Of a stretch of 55,338 nt of DNA, positions 16,081 to 24,668 are shown in pieces. Position 1 is the first letter of the stretch. The number at the start of each line of letters is the position of its first letter. Source of the stretch: an uncultured Acetatifactor sp. GTDB lineage: Bacteria; Bacillota; Clostridia; Lachnospirales; Lachnospiraceae. The stretch lies in assembly GCF_910585425.1 (NCBI RefSeq), contig NZ_CAJUCP010000037.1:1-55338 (forward strand), in the 5' to 3' direction. Below the pieces are notes generated by a model, which saw only the letters and a list, made by a program, of their open reading frames with translations, was not told where the DNA came from and did not search any database. The position numbers and the translations under genes are program-made.

Positions 16081-17757
16081 TCAGCCATTAGCGTTCTTCA
16101 TGTACTCCTCGTATTCCTTCATCTGAGCGCCGTGGAGCGTCGTCAGCTCATCGATGATATCCTGCACGCCCAGGCTCTCTATCTGCTGCACATAGGCATC
16201 CCAGTCGTCCAGCGACTTGCTTCCGCCGATGACGCCCCATACATACTCCTTCATGGCATCGCCGATATCCGTTCCCTTCTCGTTATTCACCGTATATGCC
16301 TCAGGGTTCTTCTTCTCCACCGTATGGGAATAAGCGATACGGCTGTTGGCAGCCACCTTCTCGAAAAGCTCCGAGGTGCTCTTGGTATTCTCGATGTTGC
16401 AGAAGTCTTTCCTTGCGAACAGATCCTGGAACAGCTTCAGGCCGATGTTCTGCTCCGTATTCTGAGTACCGTCGCTGGGGACGAGGATTTCATAGGTTCC
16501 GTCTCCATTGTCCTTGTAATGCTCGCCCTCCACGCCGAACCTTCTGTGGATGTAGTTCTCAGGTGTGGCCATGTCGTCCCAGATTGCATAGGCGCGCTCA
16601 GGGTCAGAACATGTGTTCGTGATACCGAAGTAGCACCATGCAGCTACCGATGCGGGATCGTCCTGAGGAGTCCCATTGTCGCCCGATACCATGTCGATGG
16701 GCACCCACTTGGCTTCCGGATGCGTGGAATAGAAGGACTGCATGGGACCAACGGAGGGATTGTTCCAGGAAACCCAACTGTAAGTCACGCCGAATCCACC
16801 GTTCGCCATCTCTTCATCCCTGTCGGTATCCGTGATGATATTGGGCGTAATGACGCCGTCCGCATACAATTTGGACACTCTGCCCAGCCAAGTCTTGCAG
16901 TCCTCGGTGGTAGGTCCGTAAATATAGGATCCGTCATCCATCTTCAGGAAAGTGTCGCGTCCCAGGCCATCGCCGCAGCCCTGGATCCAGGGCCAGAAGC
17001 TCCGCAGATCGTATCCGTCGCCGCCCAGTCCGTAGGTATTGTTCTGGCCGTCCCCGTCCGGATCGTCATTGGTGAAGGCGTACAGCACGCTCTCCAGCTC
17101 ATCCAAGGTCTTTGGCACCTCCAGATTCAGATTGTCCAACCAGTCCTGCCTGATCCACAAGGTCTCGCAGGCGGGTTCAGCCACGTCTCCGGGAATCCTG
17201 TAGATGGCGCCGCTGGCATCTGACGCATAGAACAGGACGCCGGGGTCGATGCTGTTATAGTAATCGCGCATATTGGTATATTTCTCCATGTAGGGTGCCA
17301 CGTCCACCAGCAGGCCAGCGTCCACCCACTGGGAGTAGTCCTTCTCCATGTTCCACCACCAGATGATGTCCGGCCTCTGGGTCTCATCCTGCATCAGCAG
17401 CGTGATCTTTGCCGTGGCATCGCTCCATCCGGGCAGCGCCAGGACTTCGATGTCCAGGTTGTAGCGCTCCTCCAGCCATTTCTGGATCTGGCTGTCAGGC
17501 TGGGTATAGCCCTGGAGGCATACCACGGACATCTTCATGGTCTCGGACTGGTTCAGCACATCAATCTTCTCATCGGCTACAGGCGTATTGCCTCCTTCAT
17601 CTCCAGCCTGCTCCTCCTGCGCGCCTGACTGCTCTTCCTGAGAGCCTGACTGCCCCCCCTGAGAGCCGGAATCTCCCGATCCGCTGTCCCCGCATCCGGA
17701 GAGCATTCCCACTGTCATCATGCCTGCCAGTAAAAGTGTCAACGTTCTTTTCTTCAT
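16081..17757 (-). CDS. Sugar ABC transporter substrate-binding lipoprotein (LipO/YtcQ type)
   Basis: Extracellular solute-binding protein of 558 residues. The signal peptide ends in the lipobox MLSGC (Cys near 22), followed by a flexible Gly/Ser/Glu/Gln-rich linker (SGSGDSGSQGGQSGSQEEQ) and a family-1 binding domain of the long type that works with LplB/YtcP permeases. It holds a Ca-binding-like NDDPDGDGQNN loop near 220. The start at 17757 follows GGGAGGG; an upstream TTG is discarded. It lies between the permease genes and the alpha-galactosidase, so manno- or galactomanno-oligosaccharides are the expected ligand (inference from context). The ATPase is not in the window and is probably a shared MsmK-type protein. 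Confidence 0.9.
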   Translation of the reverse strand: MKKRTLTLLLAGMMTVGMLSGCGDSGSGDSGSQGGQSGSQEEQSGAQEEQAGDEGGNTPVADEKIDVLNQSETMKMSVVCLQGYTQPDSQIQKWLEERYNLDIEVLALPGWSDATAKITLLMQDETQRPDIIWWWNMEKDYSQWVDAGLLVDVAPYMEKYTNMRDYYNSIDPGVLFYASDASGAIYRIPGDVAEPACETLWIRQDWLDNLNLEVPKTLDELESVLYAFTNDDPDGDGQNNTYGLGGDGYDLRSFWPWIQGCGDGLGRDTFLKMDDGSYIYGPTTEDCKTWLGRVSKLYADGVITPNIITDTDRDEEMANGGFGVTYSWVSWNNPSVGPMQSFYSTHPEAKWVPIDMVSGDNGTPQDDPASVAAWCYFGITNTCSDPERAYAIWDDMATPENYIHRRFGVEGEHYKDNGDGTYEILVPSDGTQNTEQNIGLKLFQDLFARKDFCNIENTKSTSELFEKVAANSRIAYSHTVEKKNPEAYTVNNEKGTDIGDAMKEYVWGVIGGSKSLDDWDAYVQQIESLGVQDIIDELTTLHGAQMKEYEEYMKNANG

Positions 17758-17883
17758 TGTAATCCCTCCCAAAAATTTATTGTTTTATTTTCTGCACGGA
17801 ATCCTTTTCTTCCATGCCTAAAACCTTTCCTTAATATGCTTGGTGCAAGTCCGGAAGAATGCCTGCACACTTCTTCTCACACC

Positions 17884-18789
17884 TTAACCTTTCACGCCGC
17901 CAATCATGACGCCTTTTACAAAGTACTTCTGCACGAAAGGATATACGCAGAGGATAGGAACCGTGGCGATGACCACGGAGGCGGACTTGATGGTCGCCGC
18001 TGTTACATTTGTAGCGGAAGCTACCGTGACGCCCGCGGACTGCATGGCCTGGTTGGTGTTGGTCAGCATGTAGCGCAGCACTGCCTGTAAGGCCCATCTG
18101 CTCTTTGTATTGATGTAAAGCACGCTGGAGAAGTAATCGTTCCAGTATCCCACCGCGGTGAACAGGGCGATGGTGGCAATGGTGGCTTTGGACAGCGGGA
18201 GCACTATCTTCCAGAAGATGGTCACCTCCGTAGCGCCGTCAATCTTGGCCGACTCCTCCAGGCTCTCCGGAATCGTCATAAAGAAGCTCTTCATGATGAT
18301 GACATTATAGGCGCTGACCAGTCCGGGCAGCACCAGCGCCCAGCGGTTGTCGATCAGGCCCAGTCCCTTGATCAGCAAGTAGCCCGGAATCATGCCGCCG
18401 GAGAACAGCATGGTGAAGAGCACCAGCAGAAGCATGGTCTTCCCAAAAGGGAGATCCTTTTTGGAAAGAGGATAGGCCGTGGTAGCCGTGAACAGCGTGC
18501 CCAGAAAAGTGCCGCTGATGGTCACCAGCACCGTAGTCAGGTATCCTGTCCAGATGGACGGATCCTTGAATACCTGGGCGTAGGTGTCCAGGTTGAAGCC
18601 CTTGGGCCATAGGAAGATGCCGCCCTTTGCCGTGGCCTCCACCGAGCTTAAGGACATCATGACCACATGCCAGAACGGATACACCATGATAATGCACAGC
18701 ACCGTGAAAAAGATATAGTTGAATACACCATACGCAACCTCTCCACGGCCGCGCCTTACTTTCGTGAGATGGTTTTTCATGTCTTTCAT
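17884..18789 (-). CDS. Carbohydrate ABC permease (YtcP/MalG family)
   Basis: Permease of 301 residues with six predicted helices and the EAA motif EESAKIDGATEVTIFWKIV near 200 that docks the ATPase. The ATG at 18789 follows GGAGGT at 5 bases. It begins 28 bp after the partner permease ends. Together they form the membrane channel of the importer whose binding lipoprotein is encoded next. Confidence 0.92.
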   Translation of the reverse strand: MKDMKNHLTKVRRGRGEVAYGVFNYIFFTVLCIIMVYPFWHVVMMSLSSVEATAKGGIFLWPKGFNLDTYAQVFKDPSIWTGYLTTVLVTISGTFLGTLFTATTAYPLSKKDLPFGKTMLLLVLFTMLFSGGMIPGYLLIKGLGLIDNRWALVLPGLVSAYNVIIMKSFFMTIPESLEESAKIDGATEVTIFWKIVLPLSKATIATIALFTAVGYWNDYFSSVLYINTKSRWALQAVLRYMLTNTNQAMQSAGVTVASATNVTAATIKSASVVIATVPILCVYPFVQKYFVKGVMIGGVKG

Positions 18790-18817
18790 TTTACACCTCC
18801 ATTTTCCTGGCACCAGC

Positions 18818-19765
18818 CTAATACAGGCCCTCATTGCCGGTCTTCTTCGCTACGTTATTGACGAACACGATCAGTATGAAAGCGACAACGGACTTGAACA
18901 TACCTGCCGCCGTAGAAAAGGAATAGTCCGAATTAATCAGGCCCATCCGATACACATATGTATCGATGATATCCGCCACCTCGTACACATGGGATGTATA
19001 CAGCATGAATATCTGGTCGAAGCCCGCGTTCAGGATATTGCCGCAGTTCATGATGAAGCAGACCACGATGGTAGGGACGATGGACGGCAGGGTGATGTTG
19101 AGCATCTGCTTCCACTTGCCGGCTCCGTCGATGGAGGCCGCCTCGTACAGCTGCGGGTCAATGCCGCTGATGGCCGCGAAATAGAGGATCGTGCCCCAGC
19201 CCATGCCCTTATAGATGTCCGTCACAATCAGCATGGGAACGAACCATTTCGTGCTGGTCAGCACCATCACCCTCTCTCCGGTCAGGTTGTAGATCAGCTG
19301 GGTGATCAGTCCATTGTCAGGATCCAGCAGGGTCATGATGATACCTGCCAGGATGACCCAGGAAATGAAGTGGGGCAGATACAAAAGTGTCTGGGAGACT
19401 TTCTTGAACTTCAGGCTCCTCATCTCGTTCATCATCAGCGCCAGTATCACCGGTATGGGGAATCCGATAATCAGCTTCAGCAGACTGATGACCACCGTGT
19501 TGCGCAGGACGGGCAGGAACGATGCCTTGGAGAACAGCTTCACGAACTGGTCCAGGCCCACCCACGTGCTCTTTGCCGGATTATACTGGTTATAATCCAT
19601 GAACGCGATTCTCAGTCCTCCCATGGGCACATACTTGAAGATCGCGAAGAACAGGATTCCGGGAATCAGCAGGAAGTACAGCCAACGGTACTTTACCATA
19701 TCCTTCCATGTGGTCTGGCACCTGGTTTTGAAATCCGTTTTTTTCGTGCCTTTGTTTTCTGCCAT
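18818..19765 (-). CDS. Carbohydrate ABC permease (LplB family)
   Basis: Permease of 315 residues with six helices and the EAA motif YEAASIDGAGKWKQMLNITLP near 210. It has the N-terminal YRWLYFLLIPGILFFAIFKYVPMGG typical of LplB. AGAGGAGAG lies upstream of the ATG at 19765. It is the first gene of the importer operon, with a long leader carrying repeated GCACTAT motifs and a promoter with a palindrome in its spacer (19909-19937), so it is probably repressed by one of the two LacI proteins encoded just upstream. Confidence 0.92.
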   Translation of the reverse strand: MAENKGTKKTDFKTRCQTTWKDMVKYRWLYFLLIPGILFFAIFKYVPMGGLRIAFMDYNQYNPAKSTWVGLDQFVKLFSKASFLPVLRNTVVISLLKLIIGFPIPVILALMMNEMRSLKFKKVSQTLLYLPHFISWVILAGIIMTLLDPDNGLITQLIYNLTGERVMVLTSTKWFVPMLIVTDIYKGMGWGTILYFAAISGIDPQLYEAASIDGAGKWKQMLNITLPSIVPTIVVCFIMNCGNILNAGFDQIFMLYTSHVYEVADIIDTYVYRMGLINSDYSFSTAAGMFKSVVAFILIVFVNNVAKKTGNEGLY

Positions 19766-19812
19766 TTTCACACTCTCCTCTCTCATTGTTGTTTCTGATG
19801 GACTGGCATTTA

Positions 19813-20014
19813 GCACTATTTTGCACTATTCGATGCACGATTGCACTATGCTATCATTTTTTATCCCGGGGCTTATTCGTGCATTTGTTTGTGCGTTTTC
19901 TTGTTTATATTAAAGCACTTTGGTGCTTAAAAGTCAATATAGTTTGTGTAATTTATGACACTTTTGACACTTTATACAATTTTAATAATTATATAATGCA
20001 CTATTTTGCACTAT
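19813..20014. repeat. Array of GCACTAT motifs flanking the importer promoter
   Basis: GCACTAT occurs five times: 19813, 19823, 19843, 19998 and 20008. Pairs are 10 bp apart, one helical turn, and the 18-mer GCACTATTTTGCACTATT occurs identically at 19813-19830 and 19998-20015, on the two sides of the importer promoter. This looks like a cooperative protein-binding array with DNA looping potential. The whole 384-bp intergenic region (19766-20149) has no supported gene and is AT-rich. Confidence 0.55.
19909..19937 (-). promoter_or_regulatory. Importer promoter with LacI-like operator in the spacer
   Basis: On the minus strand TTGACT (19932-19937) and TTTAAT (19909-19914) are 17 bp apart. The spacer contains the inverted repeat AAGCAC-TTTG-GTGCTT (19913-19928), where a bound LacI-type repressor would block RNA polymerase. 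The transcript would have a leader of about 135 bases before lplB. Confidence 0.55.
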
Positions 20015-20149
20015 TTTTGTCTACTTTGCCCAAAAGGAAAAACAGGCATCAAAAAAGAGCCCTGCGCGAGCCCTTTTTATCTGCGGCGTCCTATTCCGCC
20101 GTCATCTGCTTTTCCCTTTTCCGCCTTTGGCTTCGGCTTGTGCTGTTCC

Positions 20150-21196
20150 TCAAACACGCTTCACCGATGATTTCCGTATGATGATCCGCCCCGACACGTC
20201 TATCTTCTCAAAAGGGGCCTCAGGATGCCCAAGCCGCCACAGGAAGCACTGCACCATGCGCTTTCCCAGCCACTTCGCGTCCACGTTCACCGTGGTGAAG
20301 AAGGGGTCCAGCATGCCCTCCTCGTCATTGTCGAAGCCCGTCACCGCCACGTCCTCCGGCACCCGGATCCCGTGCCTGCGCAGGGCCTGGGTCAGGAACT
20401 TGGCGATCTCATCGTTCCCGCACACCACCGCCTCCGGCAGTCCCTGTTCCTGATACCCTTTTACGATTTGTTTAAAGGTCTGATCATTGTAGAACTCGCT
20501 GCTCACCAGCTCCGTATCCGGCATCACCAGTTCCGGGACAGGTTCCATTCCCGCCTGGCGCATGGCATAGAGATAGCCGTCGAAGCGGTCGTGCATGGTC
20601 TCATAAATGCTGCTGCTCTCGTTCAGGAAGCCGATCCTGCGCATCCCCTGGTCGATCAGGTGCCTGACCAGCTTCACCACAGGCCGGAAGCTGTCTATCT
20701 TCACCACGTCCCCCGGCATCTCCCCATCCACATCCTTATAAGTGTCCAGCAGGAATATCTGAATCCCCCTCCGCTTGATTACATTAATATAGTCTATATT
20801 CATCATCTTCACGCAGAAGACCGCCTCGATGCCATCCTCCAGCCCCGGCGGCAGGCGCAGCACATCCTCATCCTCCTGGGTCACCACCGCCACCTGGGTC
20901 TGGCAGTGGTTGCGGCTGGCCTCCTCGGATATGCCGTTGATGACCTTGTCCCAGTACACCGCCACATCGGGCTTGCGCAGGATCATGATCCTGTGATCCC
21001 CGGCCTCCTCCCTCTCCGGGGGCTGTCTCTCCCCCTCCTCTCCCGAGGATGCCACATACCCTCTCTGCTGTGCGTACCGCAGCACCATCTCCCTGGTCCG
21101 CTGGGCCACCAGGTCATTGCCCTTCAGCGCCATGGACACCGTGTTCCGGGACAGCCCCAGATCCTTTGCAATGCTTTGAATCGTAACCTTTGCCAT
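20150..21196 (-). CDS. LacI-family transcriptional regulator (first)
   Basis: Regulator of 348 residues with the N-terminal LacI helix-turn-helix (VTIQSIAKDLGLSRNTVSMALKG) and hinge, followed by a periplasmic-binding-like sensor domain (GFLNESSSIYETMHDRFDGY, then VTGFDNDEEGMLDP). A charged insertion, GEEGERQPPEREEAGD near 52-67, separates the two. GGAAGGAA precedes the ATG. It lies directly upstream of, and in line with, the importer operon, whose promoter holds a LacI-like palindrome. The effector is unknown, probably a mannoside or galactoside. Confidence 0.9.
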   Translation of the reverse strand: MAKVTIQSIAKDLGLSRNTVSMALKGNDLVAQRTREMVLRYAQQRGYVASSGEEGERQPPEREEAGDHRIMILRKPDVAVYWDKVINGISEEASRNHCQTQVAVVTQEDEDVLRLPPGLEDGIEAVFCVKMMNIDYINVIKRRGIQIFLLDTYKDVDGEMPGDVVKIDSFRPVVKLVRHLIDQGMRRIGFLNESSSIYETMHDRFDGYLYAMRQAGMEPVPELVMPDTELVSSEFYNDQTFKQIVKGYQEQGLPEAVVCGNDEIAKFLTQALRRHGIRVPEDVAVTGFDNDEEGMLDPFFTTVNVDAKWLGKRMVQCFLWRLGHPEAPFEKIDVSGRIIIRKSSVKRV

Positions 21197-21314
21197 TTCC
21201 TTCCCCCCCTATGCAATACCCCGCCCGCTCTCTGGCGCAACCCCTCTTTCACGCCCCGAACCCTCTTCCCAGGCTTCCCGCCACGGCCGTCGGCCGCGGC
21301 ACCCGGGGCAAGCC

Positions 21315-22322
21315 TCACCGCGCGCTCGCCCTGACTGTGGCTTTTTCCACGATATGCCCGCTCACCAGCTCCATCCGCCCCGCCCCATCGGAGCCGTCCA
21401 GCCTGGCCAGCATTTTCCCCAGGGCGGCCTGGGCCATGGCCTTCATGTCCACCTCATAGGTGGTGATCCCCCTGTCCGGCAGGCCCGGATAGAGGTAATT
21501 GTCGAAGCCCACCACGGAGCAGTCCTCCGGCACCCGGACTCCCCGCTTCTCCAGCTCCTCGATCAGCCTGCCGGCCACCAGGTCGCAGTTGCAGACAAAG
21601 GCCTCCGGCAGCTCCTCCGGCAGCTTCACGATGATCTCCCCGGTTCCGTCCCGGTCCTCCAGCAGCCACTCCTCCCGGAAAGGTACGCCGTGCTCCAGCA
21701 GGCAGCGCCGGAAGCCGCAGTATCTGTCCATGATGCTGCTGGTGGCATGGATGGAGCCCACGTAGGCCATGCGCCTAAAGCCCCTCTCGTACAGGTGCTC
21801 CGCCATCAGGTACATGCCGTGGAAGCCGTCCGTCACCACCGCGTCCTGCGCTATGTCCTTGTAGTAAAAATCCAGGAAGATCACCGGCATCTTCGTGCTG
21901 CTTTTCAAGAGCCCGATGTATTCCCGGTCAACCTCCCCCATGACGATCAGGCCCTCCGCCGCGCCTTCCTCCACGAAGCGGGGGAGCCTCCCCGCCTTTT
22001 CCGCATCATGCTTCAAGACCTCCGCCATCACGGCGCAGCCCCTCTCCGGCGCCGCCATGGCAATCTCCATATAAATCTTCCAGTAGAACGTGATGTAGTC
22101 CGCCAGATATCTCTCCGAGATCAGGATGCCGATGCTCCGCAGACCGGCCGCCTTACCAGCCGTCTTCTTCTGGTTCTGGAAGTATCCCATCTCCCGGGCC
22201 TTGTCCAGAATCCGTTCCCTGACCTCATCGCTGACCCCCTTGCGCCCTGCCAGTGCATTGTGCACCGTCACCGCGCTTACGCCCACCTGATTGGCTATGT
22301 CCTGCATCCTCACCCTTGCCAT
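21315..22322 (-). CDS. LacI-family transcriptional regulator (second)
   Basis: Regulator of 335 residues: HTH and hinge MQDIANQVGVSAVTVHNALAGRKGVSD, then a sugar-sensor domain (AYVGSIHATSSIMDRYCGF, then VVGFDNYLYPGLPDRGI). The start at 22322 follows GGAGAGG; the longer ORF from 22388 has no site. It lies 118 bp upstream of the first lacI gene. Its promoter carries the 38-bp motif shared with the mannoside epimerase operon, so its expression is probably switched together with that operon. Confidence 0.9.
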   Translation of the reverse strand: MARVRMQDIANQVGVSAVTVHNALAGRKGVSDEVRERILDKAREMGYFQNQKKTAGKAAGLRSIGILISERYLADYITFYWKIYMEIAMAAPERGCAVMAEVLKHDAEKAGRLPRFVEEGAAEGLIVMGEVDREYIGLLKSSTKMPVIFLDFYYKDIAQDAVVTDGFHGMYLMAEHLYERGFRRMAYVGSIHATSSIMDRYCGFRRCLLEHGVPFREEWLLEDRDGTGEIIVKLPEELPEAFVCNCDLVAGRLIEELEKRGVRVPEDCSVVGFDNYLYPGLPDRGITTYEVDMKAMAQAALGKMLARLDGSDGAGRMELVSGHIVEKATVRASAR

Positions 22323-22346
22323 CGCGCCTCTCCATTCCTTCTTTCC

Positions 22347-22375
22347 GTTATACTTTATTTTACTTAATTTTGCAA
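22347..22375 (-). promoter_or_regulatory. Promoter of the second lacI gene
   Basis: On the minus strand TTGCAA (22370-22375) and TATAAC (22347-22352) are 17 bp apart, 25 bp before the start codon. The shared 38-bp motif begins 7 bp upstream of the -35 box, a position typical of an activator. Confidence 0.55.
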
Positions 22376-22381
22376 GGCAAG

Positions 22382-22419
22382 TCATCAACTATTCTTGGAA
22401 TTTATCTATATTTCTTGTG
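22382..22419 (-). promoter_or_regulatory. Shared 38-bp regulatory motif, copy 1 (upstream of second lacI)
   Basis: Plus-strand pattern TCATCAACT-N-TTCTTG-N3-TTTATC-N-ATA-N-TTCTTG. It matches 36387-36424 at 30 of 38 positions. The two TTCTTG boxes are 20 bp apart, two helical turns, as expected for an AraC-family activator binding direct repeats. It begins 60 bp before the lacI start codon. Confidence 0.65.
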
Positions 22420-22663
22420 TCTGCCCGAACTTATCCCTATCCGAAATTCTTCCCACATTCCTCGTAATTGCCATATTTCCTCCAGAAATCCGTCATCATC
22501 TCACAGCGGTCCAGGCCGCCAGCTCAAACGTGGGGACCTGGCCGCCTATGGGTTCGCATTTCAATGTCTTGACGAATCGCTCCTTTGAAAAATGCATAGC
22601 AAATCTAAAACCATTCCGCACTCAAAAATATTTGATACGGTTTTATACAGCCGATAATTTGCC

Positions 22664-22692
22664 TTGAAAAAAAGGATGAAGTCGTATAAGAT
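22664..22692 (+). promoter_or_regulatory. Candidate azlCD promoter
   Basis: TTGAAA (22664-22669) and TAAGAT (22687-22692) are 17 bp apart, 58 bp before the azlC start. The rest of the 22420-22663 interval shows no gene, no T-box consensus and no clear riboswitch. Confidence 0.4.
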
Positions 22693-22750
22693 ATCATTGA
22701 TTGCATCCACACAATGCCCGCATAAGAACGTAACAGAAAGGACTACAGAT

Positions 22751-23515
22751 ATGTCCAGCAACAAAACAGCTTTCGCAAACGGCCTCCGGGACGGTGTCCC
22801 CATCGCCGCCGGTTACTTCGCCGTGGCCTTTTCCCTGGGGATAGTGGCCAAAAAGGCCGGCCTCACCCCTTTCCAGGGGTTCCTCTCCAGCATATTGAAC
22901 CACGCCTCCGCCGGGGAATACGCGGAATTCACGGTCATCTCGGTTGGCGCGCCCTATCTGGAGATGGCTTTCGTCATCCTGATAACCAACATGCGCTACC
23001 TCCTCATGAGCTGCGCCCTGAGCCAGAAATTCGACTCCGCCGCCCGCTGCGGCCACCGCCTGCTGGTGGGCTTCGGCATCACGGACGAAATCTTCGGCAT
23101 CAGCATCGGTAAGCCGGGCCCGCTGAACCCCTTCTACACCTACGGGGCCATGACGATCGCCCTGCCAAGCTGGGCTTTTGGCACGGCCATGGGCGTGGTG
23201 GCGGGTAATGTCCTGCCGGTGTCTCTGGTCAGCGCACTGAGCGTGGCCCTGTACGGCATGTTCATCGCCATCATCATCCCTGCCGCAAAGGCCAGCCGGG
23301 TCGTGGGGGGCGTGGTCGCCGCAAGCTTCCTGGCCAGCTTCATCGTGTCCAGGATCCCCTTATTCGACAGGCTCTCCGACAGCATGAAGATCAGCCTGCT
23401 CACGGTGCTGATCGCGGGGGCGGCGGCCCTCCTCTTTCCCATAAAGGAAAAGGACGAGGCAGGGGACAGGACAGACGAGAGGCAGGAAGGGGAGGTGAAG
23501 GGACATGACGCATAA
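22751..23515 (+). CDS. azlC: Branched-chain amino acid exporter, large subunit AzlC
   Basis: Membrane protein of 254 residues with the AzlC pattern (FANGLRDGVPIAAGYFAVAFSLGIVAKKAGL, then ASAGEYAEF and NMRYLLMSCALSQKF). With AzlD it exports leucine, isoleucine, valine or analogues. The ATG at 22751 follows AAAGGA; the ORF extends 29 codons upstream without a ribosome site. The hydrophilic C-terminus (KEKDEAGDRTDERQEGEVKG) overlaps the azlD start by 11 bp. Confidence 0.92.
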   Translation: MSSNKTAFANGLRDGVPIAAGYFAVAFSLGIVAKKAGLTPFQGFLSSILNHASAGEYAEFTVISVGAPYLEMAFVILITNMRYLLMSCALSQKFDSAARCGHRLLVGFGITDEIFGISIGKPGPLNPFYTYGAMTIALPSWAFGTAMGVVAGNVLPVSLVSALSVALYGMFIAIIIPAAKASRVVGGVVAASFLASFIVSRIPLFDRLSDSMKISLLTVLIAGAAALLFPIKEKDEAGDRTDERQEGEVKGHDA

Positions 23516-23819
23516 CATTTATCTGTATATACTGGTGGCCGCGGCGGTGTCCGGCCTGATCCGCATCCTGCCGCTGACCCTGATCCGCAGGAAGATCAGG
23601 AATCCGTTCATACGTTCCTTTTTATACTATGTGCCGTATGTGACATTGGCGGTGATGACCTTTCCCGCCATCCTCGCCGCGCCCCAGGCGCCCCTGGCCG
23701 GGATCCTGGCGCTGGCCGTCGGCGTCATCGCCGCCTGGAAGGGCATGAAGATGATTGGAATCGCCGTGCTGTGCTGCGGGGTGGTGCTTTTGTGCGAGAC
23801 ATTCATGAGGTTTCTCTGA
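23505..23819 (+). CDS. azlD: Branched-chain amino acid exporter, small subunit AzlD
   Basis: Protein of 104 residues with four helices, standard for AzlD (LIRILPLTLIRRKIRNPFIRSFLYYVPYVTLAVMTFP). Its ATG lies inside the end of azlC (11-bp overlap), so the two exporter subunits are translationally coupled. An imperfect inverted repeat (GCCCTGC near 23841, GCAGGGC near 23888) follows but lacks a T-run. Confidence 0.92.
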   Translation: MTHNIYLYILVAAAVSGLIRILPLTLIRRKIRNPFIRSFLYYVPYVTLAVMTFPAILAAPQAPLAGILALAVGVIAAWKGMKMIGIAVLCCGVVLLCETFMRFL

Positions 23820-23914
23820 AAAAACATCCACATCCCGAAAGCCCTGCGCCATTTTAACCGTTGGAGCGTAGATGACGGCAATGGCCTGCAGGGCAGCGGG
23901 CTGTCCATGTCCAC

Positions 23915-24229
23915 TTAATAAATCTTATTTTCATAATCCTGCAGCTCATGAAAAATATTATCCACAAATACTACATTGTCCACAATGCGATATAGCATAA
24001 AATATTTGTGATTCAAGAAGTTGATGCGACGATATTCTAACTGGCACAGTCTTGGGTTATCACACAGCTTCAGACTTCCTGCCACATGCTTCAGGCTTTC
24101 GATTGTCGCATCGAAATCATTCAGTACATTTTCCGCCGCCTGCATGCTTTCTTTCTCAATAACAAGATAATTGATAAAACGCTCCAAGTCCTCTTCCGCA
24201 TCCATTGTGACTACGACTTTATAGTCCAT
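23915..24229 (-). CDS. RelE/ParE-family toxin
   Basis: Protein of 104 residues with the ParE/RelE fold pattern: MDYKVVVTMDAEEDLERFINYL at the N-terminus, a helical middle, then YRRINFLNHKYFMLYRIVDNVVFVDNIFHELQDY. RelE relatives cut mRNA on the ribosome and ParE relatives poison gyrase; the sequence does not decide between them. It overlaps the antitoxin gene by 11 bp, the normal coupled order. Confidence 0.8.
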   Translation of the reverse strand: MDYKVVVTMDAEEDLERFINYLVIEKESMQAAENVLNDFDATIESLKHVAGSLKLCDNPRLCQLEYRRINFLNHKYFMLYRIVDNVVFVDNIFHELQDYENKIY

Positions 24230-24512
24230 ACTTTGTCCTCAAATCATGGGAAACTTCTGTGGCATTTTTATACATCCCCTGTGCCGCATGCTCGCGGGAC
24301 CTTTCCAGCTTATCTAATACCTCCTGTTCCGTCAAGGCTCTGTATGGATTCGCATTTGCTCTTTTTATTTCAAACGGAAAGCCATTTACTGCCAAAGCCT
24401 GGGTCAGAAACATACGGATTGCAGACGTGGTATCAGTTCCCAAATCTTTAAACAACGCGTCTGATCTTATTTTTAGATCATCATCTACTCTTACTTGAAT
24501 CGTACTTGCCAT
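24219..24512 (-). CDS. RelB/DinJ-family antitoxin
   Basis: Protein of 97 residues starting MASTIQVRVDDDLKIRSDALFKDLGTDTTSAIRMFL, the ribbon-helix-helix DNA-binding domain of DinJ/RelB. The C-terminal part would wrap the toxin. The ATG at 24512 has AGGAGG 7 bases upstream, better than the longer ORF from 24620. A consensus promoter lies at 24550-24578 and is expected to be autorepressed by the toxin-antitoxin complex. Confidence 0.85.
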   Translation of the reverse strand: MASTIQVRVDDDLKIRSDALFKDLGTDTTSAIRMFLTQALAVNGFPFEIKRANANPYRALTEQEVLDKLERSREHAAQGMYKNATEVSHDLRTKYGL

Positions 24513-24549
24513 TTGCGCCACCTCCTGCACCTGCTCTATTTCTACGATA

Positions 24550-24578
24550 AGAATAGCAAACAAAAAATGCCAAGTCAA
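24550..24578 (-). promoter_or_regulatory. Promoter of the toxin-antitoxin operon
   Basis: On the minus strand TTGACT (24573-24578) and TATTCT (24550-24555) are 17 bp apart, 38 bp before the antitoxin start. Confidence 0.6.
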
Positions 24579-24668
24579 TACATTTCCAATGATTTGCATT
24601 GCAATTGTAATTATTTGCACTATTTTAATCTGATATTCTCCGGGGCAGGGCGCCAGAGAAGGCGGAAA

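Noticed and set aside
20045..20085. Possible terminator between the first lacI gene and the importer operon
   Set aside because: The GC-rich tract is a direct repeat (GAGCCCT/GAGCCCT) rather than an inverted repeat, so it does not form a good hairpin.
22420..22750. Possible T-box or amino-acid riboswitch upstream of azlCD
   Set aside because: No T-box sequence, no specifier-like stem and no terminator/antiterminator pair could be found.
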